From NCBI RefSeq assembly GCF_020883455.1, contig NZ_CP086615.1, forward strand, positions 2,170,001 to 2,234,000: a stretch of 64,000 nucleotides of DNA, read 5' to 3'. Under the pieces are notes generated by a model. The model ran no database searches. It was not told where the DNA came from and saw only the letters and a program-made list of their open reading frames with translations. The stretch is from Spiribacter halobius (lineage in GTDB: Bacteria; Pseudomonadota; Gammaproteobacteria; Nitrococcales; Nitrococcaceae). Positions 16,039 to 23,211 of this stretch are shown here, piece by piece (position 1 is the stretch's first letter; the number at the start of each line of letters is the position of its first letter). The position numbers were made by a program, and so were the translations under genes.

Positions 16039-16382
16039 AGTTTGCAGCGCTCGTGGCCGTGCTTGCCGAGGACATGGAGGACGCCGCCATCGACGCCGCC
16101 AGGAACGCGGGCGCCGGCGGCGTGACCATACTCGGTGGGCGCGGCATCGGCATCGAGGAGAAGAAGACCTTCTTTGGTCTCACCTATGAGGGCAGCCAGT
16201 CGGTGCTGCTGTTCGTGCTGGAGAAGAAGCTCTCGGTACGCGTGCTGAAGGCGCTGACCCGCGACCTCGACCTGCAGAACGGCAGCAAGGGCGTCGTGTT
16301 CACCCTGCCGCTGGAGCATCTCGCCGGTATCGACCTGCAGCAGCTGGAGCGATTCGAATCGCAGCTGGAGCGCGAGATCTGA
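16035..16382 (+). CDS. PII-like signalling protein
   Basis: The 115-residue protein has the ferredoxin-like pattern of the PII family (beta-alpha-beta start KFAALVAVLAEDMEDAAIDAARNAGAGGVTI, glycine-rich GGRGIGIEEKK in the T-loop/Walker-like position, then QSVLLFVLEKKLSVRVLKAL). Canonical GlnB residues such as the T-loop Tyr51 context and the C-terminal RTGE motif are missing, so it is a PII-like and not a nitrogen GlnB/GlnK protein. The start codon overlaps the DUF1538 stop. By analogy with GlnK-AmtB and SbtB-SbtA it probably gates the adjacent membrane protein in response to a nucleotide; this is inference. Confidence 0.75.
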   Translation: MKFAALVAVLAEDMEDAAIDAARNAGAGGVTILGGRGIGIEEKKTFFGLTYEGSQSVLLFVLEKKLSVRVLKALTRDLDLQNGSKGVVFTLPLEHLAGIDLQQLERFESQLEREI

Positions 16383-16396
16383 CAAGGGGAGCCAGC

Positions 16397-16786
16397 ATGC
16401 TCGTCAAGGACATCATGAAGACCGACGTGGTGACCATCTCGCCCCTGGCCTCGCTGCGCGAGGCCATGCAGCTGATGCGCAGCCGCGACGTCAAATCCCT
16501 GGTGGTCGAGAAGCGTGGGCCGCACGATGCCTACGGGCTGGTCACCTACACCACGATCCTGCGCACGATTGTGGCGGAGGAGGGCGACATCGACCTCATC
16601 AACGTCTACGACGTCTGCTCCAAGCCCGCGATCTCCGTCCATCCGGAGCTGGACGTGCGCCATGTGGCGCGACTGATGGTCAACCAGAGCTTCCGCCGGG
16701 TGCTGGTGCTCCGGGACAACGAGCTCGCCGGCATTCTGACCCGTAACGATATCGTCGCCTCAGTACTGGAGATGGCGGAGGATTAG
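16397..16786 (+). CDS. stand-alone CBS-domain pair protein
   Basis: The 129-residue protein consists of two CBS motifs (VKDIMKTDVVTISPLASLREAMQLM and SKPAISVHPELDVRHVARLMVNQSFRRVLVL), which form a Bateman module that usually binds adenosine nucleotides. A good RBS (AAGGGGAG) lies 14 bp after the PII-like gene. As third gene of the DUF1538/PII-like set it would give a second adenylate-sensing input. Its TAG stop lies inside a REP-like repeat. Confidence 0.85.
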   Translation: MLVKDIMKTDVVTISPLASLREAMQLMRSRDVKSLVVEKRGPHDAYGLVTYTTILRTIVAEEGDIDLINVYDVCSKPAISVHPELDVRHVARLMVNQSFRRVLVLRDNELAGILTRNDIVASVLEMAED

Positions 16787-16816
16787 CCCCCATATCTCAC
16801 CGATTCACGCCTGGGG
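16784..16816 (-). repeat. REP-like repeat copy
   Basis: On the minus strand it reads GGCGTGAATCGGTGAGATAT followed by GGGGGCTA, matching the repeat at 7467. It fills the gap between the convergent CBS gene and the GGDEF gene and includes the CBS stop codon. Confidence 0.65.
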
Positions 16817-16846
16817 GTTGGATCCATCGCCACACCGGTGCTGGCA

Positions 16847-18190
16847 TCAGCCTCGCCGGCGTTTCTCGGCGTACATGGCGCCATCGCCGATCCGGATCAG
16901 GGTCTCGCGGTCTTCGCCGTCCTCCGGATAGAGGGCGAGCCCGATGCTGCCCCTGATGGCGGCCTCCCGGCCCTCGCCGATGGCGCATGGCGCCTCCAGG
17001 GCGGCGTGGATCTTCTTCCGCATGCGCTCGGCGGCCTCGCGTCCGTCGATGTTGTTGAGCACCAGCACGAACTCGTCGCCCCCGACGCGGCTGACCGTAT
17101 CCGCCTCGCGCACGCAGCCCGTAAGGCGGCGCGCCACCTCCTGCAGCAGGCGGTCCCCGGCTTCGTGGCCCCAGCGGTCGTTGATCTGCTTGAAGCCGTC
17201 AAGGTCCAGGTACACCACGGCGACCTGCTCCTCGTAACGATGGGCCCAGCGCAGGGCCACTTCCAGGCGGTCCTGCAGCATCCAGCGGTTGGGCAGGCCG
17301 GTGAGCGGATCGTGGCGGGCGGCATGCTCCAGCCAGGCCTGGGCGCGCTGGTGCTCGATGGCGGCGGCCAGCTGCAGCGAGACGAACTGCAGCAGCTCCA
17401 GATCCTGGCGGCTGTAGCGCAGGGGCCGGCTGCCGGAGTGCATCACCAGCGCCCCCATCACCCCATCCGCCATCGGCAACGGCACGCCGAGCCAGGCCTG
17501 CGCATCAACATTGGCCAGCTGGAGGCCGTTGGCGCCGGTACTGCCGCCGTCCTCGTCCGGTATCCAGATCGGCTCCCCGGTACGGATGACCTGGGTGCTG
17601 ACCAGATGCGCCTCCAGGGGCTGCGGCGGCGGTGTCGGCCGCTCGGGATCCTGCCAGTAGGGGTAGGTGACCCGCTGGGTCTCGGGCTCGTAGAGCGCCA
17701 CCGTAAAGTGGCTCGCCGGCAGCAGGTCCGCCAGAATGCGGTGCAGGCGTTGGTACAGTGTGTCCAGACCCTCGGCCTGGTGACTCGCCGCGGAAATCTG
17801 GTAGAGCGCGTTCTGCATCCGCTCGGCGTGACGGATCTCGGTCACATCCCGGGCCACCCCGATCCGCAGCCCCGCCTCCTCGGACCAGCGGGCCGACCAC
17901 ATCACATGGACCAGTCGCCCGTCCTTGTGCACGTAGCGGTTCTCGAAATGGGGCAGCGGCTGCCCCGCCATGACCTGGCGCGCCGCGTCCATCGTCCTGG
18001 AACGGTCTTCCTCGAAGACGAAATCCATCATCTTCCGGCCGAGCATCTCCTCCGGCGGGTAACCGAATACCTGCTCGGCCGCCGCACTGACGAAGACGAA
18101 CCGGCCCTGCGCGTCGACGGCGCATACGGCATCGAGCAGCAAGTCCAGAACCTGTTCGAGGGGGATGGGCAGGTCGTTCGTCATCAGCAA
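16847..18190 (-). CDS. diguanylate cyclase with PAS and GAF sensor domains
   Basis: The 447-residue cytosolic protein has a PAS domain (about residues 10-125, with DAVCAVDAQGRFVFVSAAAEQVFGY and the PAC end GIGVARDVTEI type), a GAF domain (about 130-275) and a C-terminal GGDEF domain (about 285-447). The GGDEF half contains DPLTGLPNR, DLDGFKQINDRWGHEAGD and an intact catalytic RVGGDEFVLVL. It should make cyclic-di-GMP in response to a redox, light or small-molecule signal; no RxxD inhibitory site is evident directly upstream of GGDEF. No transmembrane segments. Convergent with the CBS gene. Confidence 0.93.
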   Translation of the reverse strand: MLMTNDLPIPLEQVLDLLLDAVCAVDAQGRFVFVSAAAEQVFGYPPEEMLGRKMMDFVFEEDRSRTMDAARQVMAGQPLPHFENRYVHKDGRLVHVMWSARWSEEAGLRIGVARDVTEIRHAERMQNALYQISAASHQAEGLDTLYQRLHRILADLLPASHFTVALYEPETQRVTYPYWQDPERPTPPPQPLEAHLVSTQVIRTGEPIWIPDEDGGSTGANGLQLANVDAQAWLGVPLPMADGVMGALVMHSGSRPLRYSRQDLELLQFVSLQLAAAIEHQRAQAWLEHAARHDPLTGLPNRWMLQDRLEVALRWAHRYEEQVAVVYLDLDGFKQINDRWGHEAGDRLLQEVARRLTGCVREADTVSRVGGDEFVLVLNNIDGREAAERMRKKIHAALEAPCAIGEGREAAIRGSIGLALYPEDGEDRETLIRIGDGAMYAEKRRRG

Positions 18191-18343
18191 AGGCAGCCGC
18201 GTGGTTTCCCGCGTTTTAGCACGGTATTACGGGTGCCGCCTCGAACCGAAAGTCGGCCCGGGCTGTCGCAGGGGGTGTGGGCCGGGCAGGGGTTCCGGGC
18301 CTCGTCGTTGAATGACACCGAAAACAATCCCTGGAGCATCGCC

Positions 18344-18796
18344 ATGAAACGTATTCAGCGGATCGCCGTCGCTCTTCTGCTCGGCACCACCACCGGCGTA
18401 TGGGCCGCCGACGGCCTGGTCAGGGTGCAGAGCCCTCATGGACCCAGGCAAACCATGGACCGCTTCGAGACCATCGTCGAGGAGCAGGGGCTCAACGTAT
18501 TCGCAAGGATCGACCACGCCGAGGGAGCCGAGAGCGTGGACATGGACCTGCGGCCCACGGAAGTGCTGATCTTCGGCAACCCGAGGGGCGGGACGCCGTT
18601 CATGCAGTGCGCCCAGTCCGTGGGCATCGACCTGCCGCTGAAGGCGCTGGTCTGGGAAGACGAGGACGGCCAGACCTGGCTCGGCTACAACGACCCGGCC
18701 TGGATCGCCCAGCGCCACGACGCTGCCGACTGCCCGCCGGTGGAGAACATCAGCGAGGCGCTGGAGAAGCTGAGCGCGGCGGCGGTCGCGGAGTAG
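18344..18796 (+). CDS. periplasmic DUF302-domain protein
   Basis: The 150-residue protein has a signal peptide (MKRIQRIAVALLLGTTTGVWAA) and a DUF302 domain: RFETIVEEQGLNVFARIDHAEGA, then EVLIFGNPRGGTPFMQC, then DLPLKALVWEDEDGQTWLGYNDP. The family folds as a small alpha/beta sandwich found alone or with thiol/sulfur genes; no reaction is established. Monocistronic, with flanking gaps of about 150 and 290 bp in which nothing else was recognised. Confidence 0.85.
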   Translation: MKRIQRIAVALLLGTTTGVWAADGLVRVQSPHGPRQTMDRFETIVEEQGLNVFARIDHAEGAESVDMDLRPTEVLIFGNPRGGTPFMQCAQSVGIDLPLKALVWEDEDGQTWLGYNDPAWIAQRHDAADCPPVENISEALEKLSAAAVAE

Positions 18797-19087
18797 GCGG
18801 ACCGGCAGGCCATTCCCCGCGGCGGCCGCTGCGGACTCACCGCGCAGCCTCCAACCGCGGAACGGGCTTCGACAGTACGCTCCCCCAGGGCACGCCGCGG
18901 CGGGCCAGCGCCTTCGGCTGCCCACCCGCCGCCCCGGCGATCCTCATGCGAGGACGTGCGCCGGTTCCCGCTACCGTGACGGCGCCATGCTCTGCCGCTA
19001 GACTCGGCAGGGGTGACGCTCCCGGCCGTGCCCGTGCCGGGATCCTGCGGACGGGATGAGGGCAGCGCAATGGATCGCCGGCCAGGC

Positions 19088-19618
19088 TCAGGATGCAGCA
19101 TCCCGCCATTCGAACCGAACGCCCGCTGCACGGGCGCCGCTTGCCCCGCTCTGCCTGACCACGCCCACAGCCTTTCGCCGCAGACGCGACACTTCCGTAA
19201 CGCGCAACCCGCTCCCGTACATCCGCTCTGCGAGCAGCCGTATATCCCCTCGCATGCAGGCGAGCACCCGAAGCACCTCGGCATGCGAGAGCACCACCGG
19301 AAGCCGGCGTGTGCGCCGTGCGCGCGTGACCGCCCCGATGTTGCCGATCGGCTGCTCCAGCACGCGGCGATACAGAAAGACAATGGCGTTCAGCGCCTGG
19401 TTCTGCGTCGCCGCCGCCACGTGCCGTTCGACAGCCAAGTGCTCGAGGAAGGACCTTACCTCGCGCGCGTCCATGGCGGCAGGATGCTGAAGCCCGTGAA
19501 AGCGGATGAAGTAGCGGATCCAGTAGCAGTAGGACTTCTCGGTGCGGCGGCTGTAGCGCTTGGTCCGGAGTGTGCGCCGAACACGCTCCATAAGACGGGG
19601 CTTGCGTTGCGAGTCCAT
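19088..19618 (-). pseudogene. intI: integron integrase, C-terminally truncated
   Basis: The product of about 176 residues begins with the SAM-like core-binding domain typical of integron integrases (MERVRRTLRTKRYSRRTEKSYCYWIRYFIRFHG, then FLEHLAVERHVAAATQNQALNAIVFLYRRVL). It reaches the first catalytic arginine box (LLAERMYGSGLRVTEVSRLR), then loses similarity and stops. The IntI-specific patch, the HxxR box and the catalytic tyrosine are absent, and no remnant was found downstream, so a deletion removed about half the gene. The ATG at 19618 is chosen because GGAGGT sits 6 bases before it; a start at 19636 would overlap the LexA site. Excision or insertion would now need an integrase in trans. 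Confidence 0.9.
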
Positions 19619-19637
19619 TCGCCTACCTCCGTGCATA

Positions 19638-19653
19638 CTGTATATAAGTACAG
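19638..19653 (-). promoter_or_regulatory. LexA (SOS) box controlling intI
   Basis: CTGTATATAAGTACAG fits the LexA consensus CTGT-N8-ACAG and lies 20 bp upstream of the intI ATG. A minus-strand TTGACG at 19674-19669 places the -10 region over this box. SOS control of intI is established for many integrons. Confidence 0.88.
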
Positions 19654-19674
19654 TTTCAAGCGAGCCGCGTCAAC

Positions 19675-19785
19675 GTGCCGGCGTGATATCCAGGCACGCA
19701 AGACACGCTGGGAGCGAAAACCACATGGGATCGGGGAGTTGGCGCGGTCCGTGCCGCAACGGCACCAGAGATATCACGCCGGCAC
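19675..19785. repeat. 16-bp perfect inverted repeat spanning the intI/attI interval
   Basis: GTGCCGGCGTGATATC (19675-19690) and GATATCACGCCGGCAC (19770-19785) are exact inverted copies 79 bp apart. They lie between the intI promoter and the attI crossover. Confidence 0.75.
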
Positions 19786-19827
19786 AGCTACTCGATATCG
19801 GCGCCGGCGAGCCAATCACTGTTAGAA
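19786..19827 (+). other. attI site, with crossover at GTTAGAA
   Basis: The stretch before the first cassette ends in GTTAGAA (19821-19827), the expected simple-site core where IntI inserts cassettes (cut after G). The left boundary is arbitrary; integrase-binding repeats were not resolved. Confidence 0.6.
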
Positions 19828-19834
19828 GGGGCAC

Positions 19835-20317
19835 ATGGACAACGCATTCCGACATCTACATATGCCAGGCGAACTAGCATGCGAATTCATGGCGGTTTTC
19901 GCGAGGATGGAGTATGCGCTGAAGGCGACGCGATTTGCCGTGGGGAACGGAGGAATCGTGTCTGCCTCGTGGGATAGATTTGCCAATGAAGCTGATGAAC
20001 TCTTCCATGCTGAATCAAGGGAAGACCTGAGGGACGCGGTCGAGTATCTCTGGGAGAGCCCGCCCCGCAAGCAGGTTCTCACTGAGAACAACGGAGTCAA
20101 GTTTTGTGATTTTGTGATTGATCCACAACAACGAGAACTCCAGCAACTCCTTCTGATGATAAGAACGGTGCGCAACAATCTATTCCATGGGGGGAAGCAT
20201 CTACCGGATGGTGAGATGGAGCCTGGTCGTAATGAGGCGCTAGTACGTTCATCGCTCGTCGTACTAAGAACGTGTGCTCAGCTCGTGGAGGATGTGCGAG
20301 AGAGCTATGAACGGTAA
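19835..20317 (+). CDS. integron cassette 1: HEPN-like protein
   Basis: The 160-residue, mostly helical protein begins 8 bp after the attI core, with GAAGGGG as RBS. It carries R113-N-N-L-F-H118 inside VRNNLFHGGK, which fits the R-x4-6-H motif of HEPN domains, many of which are RNases in toxin-antitoxin, CRISPR and abortive-infection systems. No antitoxin partner is encoded in the cassette. No similarity to a named family is claimed. It is flanked by attI and its own attC, and its base composition is lower in GC than the host genes. Role in defence or RNA cleavage is inference. Confidence 0.65.
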   Translation: MDNAFRHLHMPGELACEFMAVFARMEYALKATRFAVGNGGIVSASWDRFANEADELFHAESREDLRDAVEYLWESPPRKQVLTENNGVKFCDFVIDPQQRELQQLLLMIRTVRNNLFHGGKHLPDGEMEPGRNEALVRSSLVVLRTCAQLVEDVRESYER

Positions 20318-20320
20318 CCC

Positions 20321-20396
20321 TTCTAACAACAGCTTCAACTCGGACCGGCTTTTCCGCTGGCGCTCCAAAGCCGCCCGGTTAAGCTGAGCGTTAGGC
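20321..20396 (+). other. attC site of cassette 1
   Basis: Starts with TTCTAAC, ends with the core GTTAGGC, and contains the inner AACTCGG / CGGTTAAGC arms around a GC-rich stem. The overall layout equals that of classical 59-base elements. Confidence 0.85.
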
Positions 20397-20406
20397 GTCT
20401 ATTGCT

Positions 20407-20964
20407 ATGGCGGAAATTGAGAACCCCAAATTTAATAAGAACCACTCGCTCGATCTGAAGCCAATGCGGCTCGACGTGTATCGCCTCGCGTGCCAGTTTG
20501 AAGGTAGCGGTCCTTTGTCGGACGAAAGGGAAGATCTATCGGTCGATATGCATCAGGCGCTAAAGGACTTGGAGAAAGAATTCTTCTGTGATGAGGCGAG
20601 TCGGATTCTGCTTCAATCCGCAACCATCATACGCATGCTCGATGACGAGTCGGAGGCGGATTCCGACGAAAAAAATCCGTTCTTCTGCGGATTCCTACAA
20701 ACGGCCGACAAGGAAGAGAGGCTTTCGCTTCGTGAGGCTTGTAATAAAATCATTCATGCCCGAAAAATAAACTTCGATCAGTCGCTTGAGGAAGGCACGC
20801 AGGGCTGCTTCGGCCCATACGTCTACCTCTACGGAACCCGTAGTCGTACAGATTGGAAAGCAACGCTATACATTCGCCAGTTCCTTGCTTATGCGGGCCA
20901 ATTGCTCCGCGCGCGCAGCTTGGCGGAGTTTCTCGAATGGGAGAAGCGATATGGGTGTGCCTAA
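20407..20964 (+). CDS. integron cassette 2: hypothetical protein, possibly HEPN-like
   Basis: The 185-residue protein has a predicted helical core with LREACNKIIHARKI (R109 to H117), a pattern seen in HEPN-like proteins although the spacing is x7 rather than x4-6. The C-terminal half (YVYLYGTRSRTDWKATLYIRQFLAYAGQLL) looks like a strand pair followed by a helix. The stop codon TAA lies within the attC core GCCTAAC. No known function. Similar helical small proteins are common in integron arrays. The HEPN suggestion is weak. Confidence 0.6.
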   Translation: MAEIENPKFNKNHSLDLKPMRLDVYRLACQFEGSGPLSDEREDLSVDMHQALKDLEKEFFCDEASRILLQSATIIRMLDDESEADSDEKNPFFCGFLQTADKEERLSLREACNKIIHARKINFDQSLEEGTQGCFGPYVYLYGTRSRTDWKATLYIRQFLAYAGQLLRARSLAEFLEWEKRYGCA

Positions 20965-21016
20965 CCAAGGCTTTCAGCCGACCTCGTACCTTGGCGGCTG
21001 AAGCCGCACGTTAGCC
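20959..21016 (+). other. attC site of cassette 2
   Basis: GCCTAAC (20959-20965) to GTTAGCC (21010-21016), 58 bp, with complementary GGCTTTCAGCCG / CGGCTGAAGCC arms. A compact, textbook site. Confidence 0.92.
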
Positions 21017-21041
21017 GTTGAAGAAAGCTTGAGGATCACTG

Positions 21042-22334
21042 ATGAGCAAATCAGGAGGATATGTAGTTAGGTTGTCTCCCGATCGAAAGGATGCGTTTGA
21101 GCACAATCCTTACGACACTTTTGGTGAGCCGGTTCAAGAGTTCTCTCATAGTCGAAATGTCCCGTTGGCTTGCTTCGTCATAGATAGCTCAAATAAATTA
21201 ACAGATATCGCTCTCGGCAAACGAGGTACGAGAGCTGGTACCGATATGCGCAGATTGAATCTGCATGATATATACACCCTAAAATCACCTGTGGATATCG
21301 ATGACATAGAAAAAAGGGTTCCTAATAAACTCAAAAAAAAGGTCTCAGAGAAAATTGCATTTGGAGGATTGCTCCCGCCTAAAAGCTTCGAAAGCTTTCT
21401 CAATATTGTCAGTTCGCTTGCGCCTGATTCCTCACGCATTCTGTCCAGATTCAGTGAGGCTAGGTATAGGCGTATACAGAATCTCTCAAGTCAAGTGCGG
21501 GCGACCCTGGCCGAACAAAAAGAAGCTGTTGCGACGGCATTAACGATCGCAGGCATTGGTCGGGATGAGATCTACGGTTGGGATGTTAATGATAAGGGAA
21601 CAACCACCTCATTCCTCGATGGTTTAGAACAAGTAAGGCTTCGTGAAGATCCTATGGTAGTTAATGATTTAAATAGCTTGCCAGGGTATGAAGCCATTCG
21701 ACACACAAGTCATGCATTGGTTGTTTTCGAGAATACACAATCAAAACTGACAGTGGTATTAGCCAACCGGCTTCCTTTGGAGAAACAACTGGGCGTCGAT
21801 CTGATCTACTACAACGAAACATTTTCATGCTTTCTCATGGTTCAGTATAAAGCGATGGAGGAGGAAGGTGGACAAGCCGTATATAGATTTCCAAATCAGC
21901 AGCTTTCAGACGAAATAGATCGCATGAGGTTGGTGTTAAGTGAGCTTCGTAAGGTTGGTCCCAATGCCGAAGCTGACGGCTTTAGATTGTCAGAAAATCC
22001 GTTCTTTCTAAAAATCTGCCCGAGGCTAGTGTTTGATCCAGATAATATCGGGCTGGTGAAAGGCATGTATCTCCCGCTCGACTATTGGGACCTTCTTTCA
22101 GAGCATCCAACGACGGTTGGTCCGAAAGGGGGGAAACGCCTTTCGTATAATAATGTCCGCCGATATTTTGATAATACCGAGTTTGTCACGATTGCCTCCG
22201 GTGGGTGGGTCGGTACAACAATTGCGCAATCTAAGCATTTGGAATCAGCTATAAGAAGTACATTAAAGTCAGGTCGAGCAGTTGTCTTTGCCGTAAATAT
22301 ACAAACGGACCGCAGGCATCGCCGAAATCGCTAA
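21042..22334 (+). CDS. integron cassette 3: putative PD-(D/E)xK-type nuclease
   Basis: The 430-residue product, in clearly AT-richer DNA than the host, is not a member of any family I can name. Near its middle, LGVDLIYYNETFSCFLMVQYK places D253 fourteen residues before Q268-Y-K270, between two predicted strands. This matches the D...QxK active-site variant of Mrr-like restriction endonucleases. The N-terminal 150 residues contain a Lys-rich helix (KRVPNKLKKKVSEKI) that may bind nucleic acid. Unusually long for a cassette gene. RBS TTGAGGA. A role in anti-phage defence is plausible but unproven. Confidence 0.6.
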   Translation: MSKSGGYVVRLSPDRKDAFEHNPYDTFGEPVQEFSHSRNVPLACFVIDSSNKLTDIALGKRGTRAGTDMRRLNLHDIYTLKSPVDIDDIEKRVPNKLKKKVSEKIAFGGLLPPKSFESFLNIVSSLAPDSSRILSRFSEARYRRIQNLSSQVRATLAEQKEAVATALTIAGIGRDEIYGWDVNDKGTTTSFLDGLEQVRLREDPMVVNDLNSLPGYEAIRHTSHALVVFENTQSKLTVVLANRLPLEKQLGVDLIYYNETFSCFLMVQYKAMEEEGGQAVYRFPNQQLSDEIDRMRLVLSELRKVGPNAEADGFRLSENPFFLKICPRLVFDPDNIGLVKGMYLPLDYWDLLSEHPTTVGPKGGKRLSYNNVRRYFDNTEFVTIASGGWVGTTIAQSKHLESAIRSTLKSGRAVVFAVNIQTDRRHRRNR

Positions 22335-22400
22335 CAAGGCGCTCGTTCGGACGCAAACTGCGCTGCGCTTCGTTTCCGCCGCAGAGCTTGGTCGTTGTGT
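22329..22400 (+). other. attC site of cassette 3 (degenerate core)
   Basis: Begins TCGCTAAC, ends GTTGTGT at 22394-22400 (one departure from GTTRRRY), with GGACGCAAACTGCGC-type inner arms. Overlaps the stop of the cassette 3 gene. Confidence 0.7.
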
Positions 22401-22422
22401 AGCGTAGGAGCGTCAGTCATCG

Positions 22423-22899
22423 ATGCGAGATTGTTACACAGTCCAAAAGCTTTCCGAAGACGATCTGGAGTTGATGGACGCGCTCTTGCACACGTTCGGT
22501 GAGGTATTCAATGAACCGAAAAACTACGCAGAAGCGCGTCCTGGTGCCGAGTACATGCGTCGATTGCTCGGCAGTGACTACTTCATCGCCATGGTGGCCG
22601 TAAAGCATGGCAAGGTTGTGGGTGGTCTCGCCGCATACGAGCTTAGGAAGTTCGAACAGGAGCGGAGTGAGATCTACATCTACGATTTGGCTGTTTCGAG
22701 CCAGCACCGACGGCAGGGAGTCGCGACCGCGTTGATCCGAGAACTCAGGAAAATAGGCGAGGCACGGGGAGCCTATGTGATCTTTGTGCAAGCTGATACC
22801 GGAGCGGAAGACGAGGCGGCCATAGCCCTCTACTCCAAACTGGGAACTAAGGAAAGTGTCCTGCATTTTGATATTCCGGTGATCGAGGACGATACATAA
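22423..22899 (+). CDS. integron cassette 4: AAC(3)-I family aminoglycoside 3-N-acetyltransferase
   Basis: A GNAT enzyme predicted to acetylate the 3-amino group of gentamicin-type aminoglycosides with acetyl-CoA. The 158-residue protein follows AAC(3)-I from end to end: LRKFEQERSEIYIYDLAVS, HRRQGVATALIREL (acetyl-CoA pyrophosphate loop), GAYVIFVQADTG, and LYSKLGTKESVLHFDIPV. Family length is about 155 residues. No strong RBS; short-spaced cassette start. It is last in the array and so likely weakly transcribed from any Pc promoter in intI/attI. Substrate range is inferred, and an environmental allele may act on other amines. Confidence 0.92.
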   Translation: MRDCYTVQKLSEDDLELMDALLHTFGEVFNEPKNYAEARPGAEYMRRLLGSDYFIAMVAVKHGKVVGGLAAYELRKFEQERSEIYIYDLAVSSQHRRQGVATALIRELRKIGEARGAYVIFVQADTGAEDEAAIALYSKLGTKESVLHFDIPVIEDDT

Positions 22900-22953
22900 C
22901 CATCGGTTCCAGGCGACGCGCGTACCTCGCGCGCCTGAACCGAAACGTTAGCC
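22894..22953 (+). other. attC site of cassette 4 (end of array)
   Basis: ACATAAC to GTTAGCC (22947-22953), 60 bp, with GGTTCCAGGCG / CGCCTGAACC arms. No further cassette follows. Confidence 0.87.
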
Positions 22954-22978
22954 GTCAGGTCCCGGATGATTCCATTCC

Positions 22979-23134
22979 GTGGAGCGACAGCCGCAGTTGC
23001 CGCCGGTGCAGGCCGGTGAGCTGGTCACGACGGGGACGATCACGACGGCGCACGCCGTGCACCCGGGCGAGGTCTGGCGAACGCAGGTGGACGGCATCGG
23101 CCTGCCTGGTCTGACGGTCGAGCTCACTCGTTGA
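22979..23134 (+). pseudogene. C-terminal remnant of a 2-keto-4-pentenoate hydratase/FAH-type gene
   Basis: A 51-codon frame with PVQAGELVTTGTITTAHAVH and ending GLPGLTVELTR then TGA matches the C-terminus of the hydratase/decarboxylase group (typically GDxVTTGTxT and GLPGLxVxF). Everything upstream is missing: 25 bp before it lies the last attC. Most likely the integron or a deletion at its edge removed the rest. Confidence 0.75.
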
Positions 23135-23211
23135 GCCCGGTCATCTCGGAGGTGTCATGCAGACAGGGATTGCCAGCCCGCGCGCTGTCCGTGGCGCCCT
23201 CGCTGCCGCGC

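Noticed and set aside
18797-19087. Missing C-terminal half of intI as a frameshifted remnant
   Set aside because: Frames on the minus strand between 18797 and 19130 show neither HxxR nor a tyrosine-recombinase end; the half is deleted rather than shifted.
22979-23134. Fifth integron cassette after the last attC
   Set aside because: No attC follows the short frame, and its sequence is the C-terminus of a hydratase-type gene, so it is a remnant.
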